36,140 bases of DNA from Burkholderiales bacterium UBA1834 (GCA_002339015.1 DDJC01000092.1:657-36796); one strand, 5' to 3'. Positions 15,840 to 23,667 are shown, counted from the stretch's first letter. Program-made: numbers and translations. Notes: generated by a model from the sequence alone, not told the origin.

Positions 15840-16643
15840 TCAGCGAAAGAACACCTCGAAGGGCCGCAGCACGCGGGCCAGCGCGCTGGCCGGCAACACA
15901 CAGCTCACCTCGCTGGACGGATCTGGCCGGGTCTGGCTGGTGAAAGCACGCACGGCCAGGCGCTTGCGCTGCTCCACCTCGGGCGACAGCGGCAGGCGAC
16001 AGGCGCGCGACCAGGGCAGGCGGGGATCGGCAGGGCGGGCCCAGTGCCAGGCCCACACGGGCATTTCGATCAGGCGGGCGCCAGACTGTGCGCAGGCTTC
16101 GGCGCAGGCGCGTCCGGTGGCCTCGTGATCGGGATGGCCATCCTGCCGCCAGGTGGTGATGACCACATCGGTGGGGCGCAGCTGAGGCGCCAGCTGCCAC
16201 GCCAGCGCGCTTTCCATGGCCACCAGGCCGCCGTCGGGCAGGCCCAGCCGGTGCAGGCGGATGCGGGACAGGCCCAGCAAGGTCAGCGCGCGCACGGTCT
16301 CCAGCGGACGCTCTTGCGCCAGGCGCTCCGGCGTCCAGCGGCGCGAACCCGGGTGGCTGGCGGTGCCATCGGTCACGGGCACGATCAGCAGTTCTCGGCC
16401 CGCCTGGGCCAGCTGCGCCATCAGGCCGCCGGCGCCCAGTACCTCGTCATCGGGGTGCGGGGCCACGACGACGGCCCGATGGCCGTGGGGCACCAGCGCC
16501 TCCAGCGTGGCCACGGGCAGCGCCCCCAGGTGTGGGCAATTGCGCCACGCCGATTCGGGCGTGCCCCGGCCTTCGATGCGCGGGGCCTTCGGGAAGTCGC
16601 GCAGCGGCGTCGGCGTCTCGAGTCGTTCCATCACAGCGGCCAT
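15840..16643 (-). CDS. PIG-L (LmbE-like) zinc-dependent deacetylase
   Basis: PIG-L family enzymes remove acetyl groups from N-acetylglucosamine-type sugars on lipids, mycothiol or antibiotic precursors. This 267-aa protein has the zinc site PHPDDE at 62-67 in VVVAPHPDDEVLGAGGLM and the second part HPDH at 170-173 in RQDGHPDHEATG, so it should be active. No signal peptide or membrane helix is visible. The ATG at 16641-16643 lies 12 bases inside the end of the upstream flavoprotein gene, with GGAGG seven bases upstream; a second ATG four codons later would overlap the stop by one base (TGATG). Neighbours are a NodS-like methyltransferase and a glycosyltransferase, so the substrate is probably an acetylated amino sugar conjugate. 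Confidence 0.92.
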   Translation of the reverse strand: MAAVMERLETPTPLRDFPKAPRIEGRGTPESAWRNCPHLGALPVATLEALVPHGHRAVVVAPHPDDEVLGAGGLMAQLAQAGRELLIVPVTDGTASHPGSRRWTPERLAQERPLETVRALTLLGLSRIRLHRLGLPDGGLVAMESALAWQLAPQLRPTDVVITTWRQDGHPDHEATGRACAEACAQSGARLIEMPVWAWHWARPADPRLPWSRACRLPLSPEVEQRKRLAVRAFTSQTRPDPSSEVSCVLPASALARVLRPFEVFFR

Positions 16644-17713
16644 GGGGTGTCCTCCAGCATCATCAGATCGGCGCCGAGCGTGGCCTGATCACGTTCGGCA
16701 TGGCTTTGGCGCATGAACACAGGCAAGTCGGCCACCAGGTGGGCCATATGGGGATCGCGGCACAGCGGGCCGGCGCCCAGCGCGCGCGGCACGGCCTGCA
16801 GCACCCGCGTGGCGGCGTCTTCCACCACCAGGCGCGCACGCAACGCCACCAGGCGGGCATCTGCGTGGGGGTGGCGGTCGATCCAGTCGGCTGCATCGCG
16901 CAACACGGCGACGGCACCAGACAGGGCCACGTCCGCAGCCCCCAGATGGGCCCGCCTGTGGAAGGCGCCGTCGTCGGGCACGTCCGGGTGACCGCGATCG
17001 GCCTTGTCGCGGCAGGTGGCGCGCAGGGCCTCGCCCAGCGCCGCGGCCGCGCCATACCAGCAGGCGGCGATGCCAGCACCGCCGTGCCAGAAACCAGGCC
17101 TGCTCAGGTAGTCGCCCTTGAAGCCGATCTGCACGCCGCGTGCGGCGTTGAAGCGCACATCGACACTGGCGGTCGCGGCCATGCCCACGGCCTGCCAGCC
17201 CTGGTTGCTGATGACCACATCGGGCTGATCGAGCGCCACGGCGGCCAGCACGGGCTCACCCGCATCGTTCCAGGCGCTGACCAGGGCGTGGCTGAGCGAC
17301 ACGGCGCCAGAGCACCAGGCCTTCACGCCATGCAGGGTCACGGTGCCATCCGGCGAGGGCACCGAGGCGTGCAGGCGCGCATCGGGGGCCTCGGCGCACC
17401 ACACGCCCCAGGTGCTGCCAGCGGGAGGGATGGGCGCGCCGAGCTCCGCCAGGATGGCATGCGCATCGGTGTGGGCTTCGAACAGCTTGGCCAGACTCAG
17501 ATCATGCGCGGCCACGGCCGACAGCATGCGCCAGCGCTGCAGCGTGGCCCCCTGGCCCGGCAGCGGCAGATTGGCCAGATCGGCATCGACCAGGGCCTGC
17601 AGCACCTCGCCAGGCAATGCTGAGCCCGGCGCGCGCGCGCGCATGGCCAGATGGGCCCGCAGCGCGCGCAGGCGGGCAGGCCCGTCATCCGGTGGCAGCA
17701 GCGAGCGTGACAT
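16631..17713 (-). CDS. Acyl-CoA dehydrogenase-like flavoprotein
   Basis: A 360-aa member of the acyl-CoA dehydrogenase superfamily. Recognisable parts are the N-terminal helical region (LPLPGQGATLQRWRMLSAVA), the FAD-contacting segment LHGVKAWCSGAVSLSHALVS, a beta domain ending NAARGVQIGFKGDYL, and the C-terminal helical bundle (GLCRDPH-type element near CRDPHMAHLVADLPVFMRQS). The C-terminal motif looks closer to the flavin monooxygenase-like branch (acyl-CoA dehydrogenase type 2) than to fatty-acid beta-oxidation enzymes, so the true reaction may be desaturation or hydroxylation of an unusual substrate. The ATG at 17711-17713 (MSRSLLPPDDG) is chosen; an upstream start at 17761 would translate a hexanucleotide repeat as Arg-Leu repeats. 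It is the first gene of the glycan cassette. Confidence 0.82.
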   Translation of the reverse strand: MSRSLLPPDDGPARLRALRAHLAMRARAPGSALPGEVLQALVDADLANLPLPGQGATLQRWRMLSAVAAHDLSLAKLFEAHTDAHAILAELGAPIPPAGSTWGVWCAEAPDARLHASVPSPDGTVTLHGVKAWCSGAVSLSHALVSAWNDAGEPVLAAVALDQPDVVISNQGWQAVGMAATASVDVRFNAARGVQIGFKGDYLSRPGFWHGGAGIAACWYGAAAALGEALRATCRDKADRGHPDVPDDGAFHRRAHLGAADVALSGAVAVLRDAADWIDRHPHADARLVALRARLVVEDAATRVLQAVPRALGAGPLCRDPHMAHLVADLPVFMRQSHAERDQATLGADLMMLEDTPWPL

Positions 17714-17738
17714 CAACGCCCCACGGCCCGTGGCCACG

Positions 17739-17760
17739 CGCAAGCGCAAGCGCAAGCGCA
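17739..17760. repeat. Hexanucleotide tandem repeat (CGCAAG, 3.7 copies) before the glycan cassette
   Basis: Three perfect CGCAAG units and a partial fourth lie 26-47 bp upstream of the acyl-CoA-dehydrogenase-like gene, in the 207-bp spacer 17714-17920. If the leader RNA covers it, copy number changes would alter promoter or ribosome-site spacing; if the upstream ATG at 17761 is used, each unit encodes Leu-Arg on the minus strand and changes would keep frame. The rest of the spacer shows no convincing promoter, terminator or gene. Confidence 0.7.
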
Positions 17761-17920
17761 CAACGTTTGGGCAAGGAACGGGTGATTGAGCATGGCTGGG
17801 CGGCCGGCAGGAGGTTCAAGGGAGCCCCATCATCCCGGGTCGGGCGCTGCTTGCCCATCAGGTAACGGTGCGTGCGCATGTCGGCCGATGCCTACACGCA
17901 GGCACCCGCTGGCCCGTCCG

Positions 17921-20233
17921 TCACCCGCGGATCAGCAGGCGCTCGAAATCATCCGGCGGCAAGGGCCTGGCGAACAGGAAGCCCTGCCCGTGGTCGCAGC
18001 CCACACTGGACAGCAGCGCGCACTGTTCGGCCGTTTCCACGCCTTCGGCGATCACGGTCATGCCCAGGTCATGGGCCATGGCAACGATGCCCCGGCACAG
18101 GACCATGCCGGTGGACCCGGGCTTGAGGTCCCGCACGAAGGCCTGGTCGATCTTGAGGTGATCGATCGCGAAGGTCTGCAGATAGGAGAGTGACGAGTAA
18201 CCCGTGCCGAAGTCGTCGAGCGAGATGGCCATGCCTGCGGCATGCAAGTCGGCCAGGCGCTCGACGACCTCCTGGTTGGCATCCAGCAGCAGCCCTTCGG
18301 TGATCTCCACCGCCAGCGCATTGCCCGGCAGGCCGATGGCGCGCAGGTGATCGGCCCATTCGCGCGGGCGGTTGCCGCCCTCACGGAACTGCACGGGCGA
18401 CTTGTTGACACTGATCTGGAAGTCAGGATGGAACAGCGTGCGCCAGCGCAGGGCCTGGCCAGCGGCCTGACGGAACACCCAGTCACCGATTTCGTCGATC
18501 TGGCCGCTGGATTCGGCAATGGGGATGAACACGCCCGGACTGATCGGCCCGAGGATGGGATGCTGCCAGCGCAGCAGTGCCTCGGCCTTGTGCACCTCGC
18601 CGTTGGCCAGCGTGACGATAGGCTGGTAGACCACACTGAGCTGGCCGTCCTGCAGGGCGCCACGCAGGTCCGTGGCCACGCGCATGCGCAGCTGGGCAGC
18701 CTCCTCCATCGCGGCGGTGAAATGGCAGAAGCGTCGGCGGCCCGCATCCTTGGCCGTGTGCAGGGCCTGGTCAGCCTGCTTGAACAAGGCCTCGATGGCC
18801 GTGCCGTCGCGTGGCGACTGGGTGATGCCGATGCTGGCGGACACATAGGCCCGCTCGCCCTGCAGCTGGAAGGGCTGCACCAGCCGGTCGATGATGGCCT
18901 GGGCGACATGGTCCACGCGCTCGGCCTGCGCCAGGCCCGGCATGACCACGGTGAATTCGTCGCCGCCGAGGCGGGCCACGGTGTCGGCATCGCCCACGCA
19001 CTGGCGTATGCGGCGCGCGGCCTCGACCAGCAGCAGGTCGCCCAGGTCGTGGCCCAGGGTGTCGTTGACTTCCTTGAAATGGTCCAGGTCGATGAAGAGC
19101 AGGGCCATCGGCACGCCGTCGCGCGCACTGGCGGCCAGGGCCTGCTCCAGGCGCTGGCGCAGCAACTGGCGGTTGGGCAGGCCGGTCAGCCCGTCGTAGT
19201 GGGCCTGCTGCCAGATCAGGGCCTCGGCCTTCTTTCGGGCGCCAATGTCGCGCGCCACCCAGGCCAGGTGGCGGGCATGCCCGTGGTCATCCAGGATGGG
19301 GGTGATGTCCAGCTCCAGCCAGAAGGCACCGCCGGCGCGGTCGTGCACCACCAATTCGATGCGGATGGCCGAGCCGGCACGCAGGGCCTCGTCGATGCGG
19401 GCGCGGTCGGGCCCCGCCGTGTCCGGCCCGTACAGCAGGGTGTGCGACTGCCCGTTCACCTGCTGACGCGCGTAGCCCGTGCGCCGCAGGAAGGCCTCGT
19501 TGACGAAGACGATGCGTGAATACGGTGGCACCGCTGCATCACGCGCGGTGATCATCACCAGATCGTTGATGCGCGCCGCCGCCGCGCCGATCAGGTGCAG
19601 CTCCTGGTTGGCATCGCTCAGCGATTCGGCGATCTCCCGGTGGCGTGCCAGCGTGCGTTCCAGCCCGGCCAGCAGCGCCGCGCACGACAGCGTGATCATC
19701 GCGCCCACGAAGGCGAAGTTCACGGTCACCACCGCCCACTTGGCCAGCGGCTGGTGCTCGAAGCCCGGCGTGGGAAAGCGCGCATCGACCATCCATCCCA
19801 CCACCAGCAGCGTGAGCGCGCTGCCCACCAGCGCCAGCAGCGCCGGCCGCATGCCCAGCAGCAGCGCGGCCATCGCCGGAAACGCCAGGAGGTAGATCTG
19901 GCTGACGGGGCCTACCGTGAACATCAGCCACAGCCCGACCAGGAACATCAGCGCCAGCAGGCTCCAGGCACGCAGCCGGTAGTCCAGCGAGCGGCGGCGC
20001 CACACGAACGCCACCCAGCCCAGCGCGAGGATGTCCATCACCGCCACCGAGGGGTACCCCTGAAGGAAGGCGACGAGGGCACTGGGCACGGCCGCCAGCG
20101 ACCCCAGCACGAGCACCACCGACAGGATCGCCGACAGCAGACGCTCGCGCCAATGGCGCATGTCCATCGGGATCTGGCGTTCGGCCAGCAAGGTCTCCTG
20201 GATCGATCGGAACACGCTCAACGACAGCCCCAT
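17921..20233 (-). CDS. Membrane PAS-GGDEF-EAL cyclic di-GMP protein
   Basis: A 770-aa bifunctional-type signalling protein. Residues 30-190 form five or six membrane helices of a MASE-like sensor, followed by a PAS domain (about 215-335), GGDEF (340-505) and EAL (515-765). GGDEF is intact at 423-427, but the RxxD inhibitory site is missing its Arg (GDAD in that position). The EAL phosphodiesterase part has EAL at 551-553, the loop DDFGTGYSS at 673-681, KID at 694-696 and EGVE at 730-733, so cyclic di-GMP hydrolysis is expected. The GGDEF domain could be catalytic or a GTP-sensing activator of EAL. The ATG at 20231-20233 is preferred because upstream residues are Arg/Pro-rich and unlike protein; no strong ribosome site helps. 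ATGs at 20167 and 20161 are alternatives. Confidence 0.92.
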   Translation of the reverse strand: MGLSLSVFRSIQETLLAERQIPMDMRHWRERLLSAILSVVLVLGSLAAVPSALVAFLQGYPSVAVMDILALGWVAFVWRRRSLDYRLRAWSLLALMFLVGLWLMFTVGPVSQIYLLAFPAMAALLLGMRPALLALVGSALTLLVVGWMVDARFPTPGFEHQPLAKWAVVTVNFAFVGAMITLSCAALLAGLERTLARHREIAESLSDANQELHLIGAAAARINDLVMITARDAAVPPYSRIVFVNEAFLRRTGYARQQVNGQSHTLLYGPDTAGPDRARIDEALRAGSAIRIELVVHDRAGGAFWLELDITPILDDHGHARHLAWVARDIGARKKAEALIWQQAHYDGLTGLPNRQLLRQRLEQALAASARDGVPMALLFIDLDHFKEVNDTLGHDLGDLLLVEAARRIRQCVGDADTVARLGGDEFTVVMPGLAQAERVDHVAQAIIDRLVQPFQLQGERAYVSASIGITQSPRDGTAIEALFKQADQALHTAKDAGRRRFCHFTAAMEEAAQLRMRVATDLRGALQDGQLSVVYQPIVTLANGEVHKAEALLRWQHPILGPISPGVFIPIAESSGQIDEIGDWVFRQAAGQALRWRTLFHPDFQISVNKSPVQFREGGNRPREWADHLRAIGLPGNALAVEITEGLLLDANQEVVERLADLHAAGMAISLDDFGTGYSSLSYLQTFAIDHLKIDQAFVRDLKPGSTGMVLCRGIVAMAHDLGMTVIAEGVETAEQCALLSSVGCDHGQGFLFARPLPPDDFERLLIRG

Positions 20234-20292
20234 CGCGTCCGCGGGTGGCCCGCTCGGCGTTTTGGCGCATGGCAACAGGCATGCACAACCCG

Positions 20293-20309
20293 GACGCCGG
20301 GACGGCGTC
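20293..20309. terminator. Hairpin between iron permease gene and GGDEF-EAL gene
   Basis: A perfect 7-bp stem (GACGCCG/CGGCGTC) with a three-base loop lies in the 121-bp spacer, 46 bp after the iron permease stop on the minus strand. It lacks a T-run, so it is a weak terminator candidate or a 5'-leader structure of the GGDEF-EAL gene. Confidence 0.35.
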
Positions 20310-20354
20310 TGAGTCGTTATCGGCGTACAGGCAAGCAGGTTGAGTCGGCCGGCC

Positions 20355-20918
20355 TCACGACGCCGTGGTGGCGTGGTCCCGTCTGGTCCGGGTCGCCGTC
20401 GGCATCGCCGGCATGCCCTCTTCGTCGATGGAGTGGGCCTCCTTGCGAGCCCCCGCCGTCTTGGCCCGTTCGGCAAGCTGCGCGTAGAAATCGGCCAGTT
20501 CACGCAGATCCTGTTCGCACATGCTCTCGATGCCGATCATGCGGTTGCTGGCCTCGCGGTGGGCCGCCAGCAACTCATTGAGCTTGAGGTGGATGGCCAC
20601 GCTGTCCTTGTTCTGGCTCTGCTGGATCAGGAACACCATCAGGAAGGTGACGATGGTGGTGCCTGTGTTGATCACCAGTTGCCAGGTCTCCGAGAAGCCG
20701 AACAAGGGCCCGGAGATGGCCCAGGTCAGCACCATGGCCAGCGCCATGGAGAACACCAGCGGCGATCCGGCCCAGCGGGTCACTATGGCCGCGAACCGGT
20801 CGAACGCCGAGAGCACCGATGAATGCGACACATGCGTGAGGCTGTTCGTGCTGGGCATGGCGCCCAGCGCATGGCCAATGTGCCTGAGTGAGGGACGGCG
20901 GGATGCGCGGATGTTCAT
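20355..20918 (-). CDS. Low-affinity iron permease family protein
   Basis: A 187-aa inner-membrane protein of the low-affinity iron permease family (named after yeast Fet4-like proteins; the transport role in bacteria is little tested). After a Ser/Arg-rich start it contains FDRFAAIVTRWAGSPLVFSM, a first membrane helix (ALAMVLTWAISGPLFGFS), then the diagnostic WQLVINTGTTIVTFLMVFLI with the second helix, and QQSQNKDSVAIHLKLNELLA as a cytoplasmic helix. The C-terminal 40 residues are basic and variable. The ATG at 20916-20918 is chosen (GGAAG about ten bases upstream). It is divergent from the NemR-type repressor gene across a 156-bp spacer. Confidence 0.88.
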   Translation of the reverse strand: MNIRASRRPSLRHIGHALGAMPSTNSLTHVSHSSVLSAFDRFAAIVTRWAGSPLVFSMALAMVLTWAISGPLFGFSETWQLVINTGTTIVTFLMVFLIQQSQNKDSVAIHLKLNELLAAHREASNRMIGIESMCEQDLRELADFYAQLAERAKTAGARKEAHSIDEEGMPAMPTATRTRRDHATTAS

Positions 20919-21074
20919 GCAGCTGATTCTTCCGCGACCGTCGGTCTGCACGGAATCAGCCAGGGCCGCGTGCCCCTGTCAGCCAGCCCTGACGCACGGC
21001 ATTAACCCCATGCGGCGCTATGGATTACCTGGGCCCATAACCTGACTCAAGACGACTGGTCATATAGTTTCCCC

Positions 21075-21668
21075 ATGCCCCGTACCGCCGACCCCACCGA
21101 CATCCCGCGCCGACTGGCCGAGGCCGGCTACGCCCTGTTCCAGCAGAACGGCTACAACGCCACCGGCATCCAGCAGATCACTGACCAGGCCGGCGTGCCC
21201 AAGGGCTCGTTCTACAACCACTACGAGAGCAAAGAGGCCTTCGCCGCCCAGGTGCTGCGCAACTACGGCAAGTGGATGGCCGCGGCCTGGAACGCCAGCC
21301 TGAAAGATGCGCCCGCTTCGCCGCTGGGCACCCTGCATCATGTGTTCGAGCAGTTCACCGCCCACCACGAAGGCCAGGGCTGCCAGGGCTGCCTGGTGGG
21401 CAACTTCGCCGCCGAGGTGGCCGAGGCCAGCGAGCCCTGCCGCATCGAGCTGGCCACGGTGCTGGATGACTGGCGCGAGCGCATGGCCAGCCTGATCGAA
21501 CAGGCCCAGGAGGCCGGCGAGCTGCGCCGCGATGTCGATGCCCGCACGCTGGCCAACTTCTTCTGGGACGCCTGGGAAGGTGCCGTGCTGCGCAGCAAGA
21601 TCGTGCGCAACGTGCAGCCCCTGCGCGATGTGATCCGCCTGCTGCTGGGCGACTTCTTCCTGCCGTGA
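21075..21668 (+). CDS. nemR: TetR-family repressor of NemR type
   Basis: A 197-aa TetR regulator. The helix-turn-helix is at about 25-50 (NATGIQQITDQAGVPKGSFY, NHYESKEAF). The ligand domain has HHEGQGCQGCLVGN with Cys103 and Cys106, and Lys175 in VLRSKIV. In E. coli NemR, Cys106 and Lys175 are the residues implicated in sensing hypochlorous acid and electrophiles, so the same numbering here is striking, though I have not aligned the proteins. NemR represses nemA, which lies 120 bp downstream on the same strand. Just upstream, GACTGGTCATATAGTT (21054-21069) includes a possible -10 (TATAGT) only seven bases before the ATG, so the transcript may have almost no leader. Confidence 0.88.
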   Translation: MPRTADPTDIPRRLAEAGYALFQQNGYNATGIQQITDQAGVPKGSFYNHYESKEAFAAQVLRNYGKWMAAAWNASLKDAPASPLGTLHHVFEQFTAHHEGQGCQGCLVGNFAAEVAEASEPCRIELATVLDDWRERMASLIEQAQEAGELRRDVDARTLANFFWDAWEGAVLRSKIVRNVQPLRDVIRLLLGDFFLP

Positions 21669-21788
21669 GCTGAGCCCTCAACCCCCTTCACCCCTGTTTT
21701 CCGGTGGTCGCCGCAAGGCGGTCGCCAGGCGCCCTGCCGCCTTTTCGCAGCCTTCAACGACCTGCCCTGTTCATCCACGGAGTTCCAC

Positions 21789-22883
21789 ATGAGCACCCAA
21801 GAGCCGCTGTTCCAGCCCTTCAAGCTGGGCAACATCACGCTGTCCAACCGCATGGCCATGGCCCCGCTGACGCGCAACCGGGCCGAAGCCGGCAACGTGC
21901 CCGGCGCGATGACCGTCGAGTACTACGCCCAGCGCGCCTCGGTAGGCCTGATCATCGCCGAGGCCACCCAGGTGTCGGCCCAGGCCCAGGGCTATGTCGC
22001 CACGCCCGGCGTGCACTCGCCCGAGCAGATCGCTGCCTGGCGCAAGGTGACCGACGAGGTGCACGCCCGCGGCGGCCACATCTACCTGCAGATATGGCAC
22101 ACCGGCCGCATGTCGCACACGGCCTTCCAGCCGGGAGAGCAAGCCCCCGTCGCGCCTTCGGCCATCCGCGCCCAGGCCAAGACCTTCATCCCCGGGCAGG
22201 GCTATGTGGACACTTCCACGCCGCGTGCGCTGGAGACCAGCGAGATCGCCGGCATCGTGGCTGACTTCCGCTCTGCCGCCCGCCACGCCATCGAGGCCGG
22301 CTTCGACGGCATCGAGGTCCACGGCGCGCACGGCTATCTGCTGGACGCCTTCCTGCGCGATGGCTCCAACAAGCGCACCGACCAGTACGGCGGCACCATC
22401 GAGAACCGCGCGCGCTTCCTGCTGGAGGTGATGGCAGCCGTGATCGCCGAGATCGGCGCCGACAAGGTGGGTGTGCGCCTGTCGCCGGTCTCGCCCGTGA
22501 ACGACTCGAGCGAAAGCAACCCGCAACCCCTGTTCGAGCACGTGGTGCGCGAACTGGACAAGCTCAAGCCCGTGTACATCCATGTGGTCGAAGGCCATAC
22601 CGGTGGCCCGCGCGACAACGCCCCGTTCGACTACGAGGCGATCCGCAAGCTGTACAGCGGTGTCTGGATGGTGAACAACGGCTATGACAAGGCCATGGCC
22701 AACGAGGCGATTGCCAGCGGCAAGGCCGATCTGGTGTCCTTCGGCCGTCTGATGATCACGAACCCCGATCTGCCTCGCCGCTTCAAGGAAAACGCACCGC
22801 TCAACGAGCTGTTCAAGGACGCGCCCCTGTACGGTGGCGTCGGCCCCCACGGCTACACCGACTACCCGGCGCTGGCCGAGTGA
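21789..22883 (+). CDS. nemA: NemA-type alkene reductase (Old Yellow Enzyme)
   Basis: A 364-aa FMN-dependent ene-reductase that uses NAD(P)H to reduce activated double bonds and detoxifies N-ethylmaleimide, nitro-compounds and reactive electrophiles. Family features are LFQPFKLGNITLSNRMAMAP at the N-terminus, the FMN-binding QIWHTGR at 101-107, the substrate-binding His178 and His181 with proton donor Tyr183 in EVHGAHGYLLDAFL, the block RTDQYGGTIENRARF, and VSFGRLMITNPDLP near the phosphate site. The ATG at 21789 has GGAG eight bases upstream. The partner repressor lies directly upstream, giving a classical nemRA unit. Confidence 0.95.
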   Translation: MSTQEPLFQPFKLGNITLSNRMAMAPLTRNRAEAGNVPGAMTVEYYAQRASVGLIIAEATQVSAQAQGYVATPGVHSPEQIAAWRKVTDEVHARGGHIYLQIWHTGRMSHTAFQPGEQAPVAPSAIRAQAKTFIPGQGYVDTSTPRALETSEIAGIVADFRSAARHAIEAGFDGIEVHGAHGYLLDAFLRDGSNKRTDQYGGTIENRARFLLEVMAAVIAEIGADKVGVRLSPVSPVNDSSESNPQPLFEHVVRELDKLKPVYIHVVEGHTGGPRDNAPFDYEAIRKLYSGVWMVNNGYDKAMANEAIASGKADLVSFGRLMITNPDLPRRFKENAPLNELFKDAPLYGGVGPHGYTDYPALAE

Positions 22884-22889
22884 GCATCC

Positions 22890-22914
22890 GGGCCTGCCCC
22901 TTTGGGGAAGGCCC
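22890..22914. terminator. Hairpin between convergent nemA and aqpZ
   Basis: GGGCCT-G-CCCC-TTT-GGGG-A-AGGCCC forms a nearly perfect 11-bp stem with a three-base loop, centred in the 54-bp gap between the converging stops. It has no T-run on either strand, but its position fits a shared bidirectional terminator or 3'-end barrier. Confidence 0.55.
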
Positions 22915-22937
22915 ACCAGTGTGCGCCCACCGCGCGC

Positions 22938-23621
22938 TCAGTCGTCCGACAGACCGCGGTGGATGAGCGCGCCGGCCACGGCGCCCGCGATCGGCGCCAC
23001 CCAGAACAGCCACAGCTGCGACACGGCCCAGTCGCCCACGAACAGCGCCACGGCCGTGCTGCGGGCCGGGTTCACCGAGGTGTTGGTCACCGGGATGCTG
23101 ATGAGGTGGATGAGCGTGAGCGCCAGCCCGATGGCCACCGGCGCCAGGTTCTGCGGCGCACCGCTGGAGGTCGCGCCCAGGATGACGATCAGGAAACCCG
23201 CCGTCAGCACCACCTCGATGAGCGCGGCGGCCAGCAGCGAGTAGCCGCCCGGCGAGTGCTCGCCGAAGCCGTTGCTGGCGAAGCCGGCCGACACGTCGAA
23301 CCCGGCCTTGCCCGTGGCGACCAGGTACAGCACGCCCGCGCCCGCCAGGCCGCCCGCCACCTGCGCCACGATGTAGGGCAGCAGCCTGCCCGCCGGGAAC
23401 CGTCCGGCCACCCACAGCCCCACGCTCACGGCCGGGTTGAAGTGCGCGCCCGAGACGTGGCCCAGCGCATAGGCCATCGTGAGCACCGTGAGGCCGAAGG
23501 CCAGCGAGACGCCCAGCAGGCCGATGCCCACGCCGGGAAAGGCCGCCGCGAGCACGGCGCTGCCGCAGCCGCCCAGTACCAGCCAGAACGTGCCGATGAA
23601 TTCGGCGCCATATGCTTTCAT
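22938..23621 (-). CDS. aqpZ: Aquaporin Z, water channel
   Basis: AqpZ is an inner-membrane tetrameric water channel. The 227-aa protein begins MKAYGAEFIGTFWLVLGGCG, carries both NPA motifs (FNPAV at 61-65 and VNPARS near residue 185) and the selectivity-filter stretch HLISIPVTNTSVNPAR that is nearly invariant in AqpZ, with six predicted helices. The ATG at 23619-23621 has AGGAG eight bases upstream; the upstream in-frame start adds seven residues. It starts only 46 bp after the stop of the giant barrel gene, with no visible terminator between, so the two may share a transcript. Confidence 0.97.
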   Translation of the reverse strand: MKAYGAEFIGTFWLVLGGCGSAVLAAAFPGVGIGLLGVSLAFGLTVLTMAYALGHVSGAHFNPAVSVGLWVAGRFPAGRLLPYIVAQVAGGLAGAGVLYLVATGKAGFDVSAGFASNGFGEHSPGGYSLLAAALIEVVLTAGFLIVILGATSSGAPQNLAPVAIGLALTLIHLISIPVTNTSVNPARSTAVALFVGDWAVSQLWLFWVAPIAGAVAGALIHRGLSDD

Positions 23622-23667
23622 GATGTTGCTCCTGTGAATCAAACAATGGGAAGAGGACGCCGGGCGC

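Noticed and set aside
17685..17879. A 64-aa minus-strand frame in the spacer before the acyl-CoA-dehydrogenase-like gene
   Set aside because: It runs out of frame into the start of the next gene, has no ribosome site and its sequence looks random.
17921..20503. An 860-aa version of the GGDEF-EAL protein
   Set aside because: The extra 90 residues are Arg/Pro-rich, overlap the iron permease gene on the same strand out of frame, and precede the plausible membrane-domain start.
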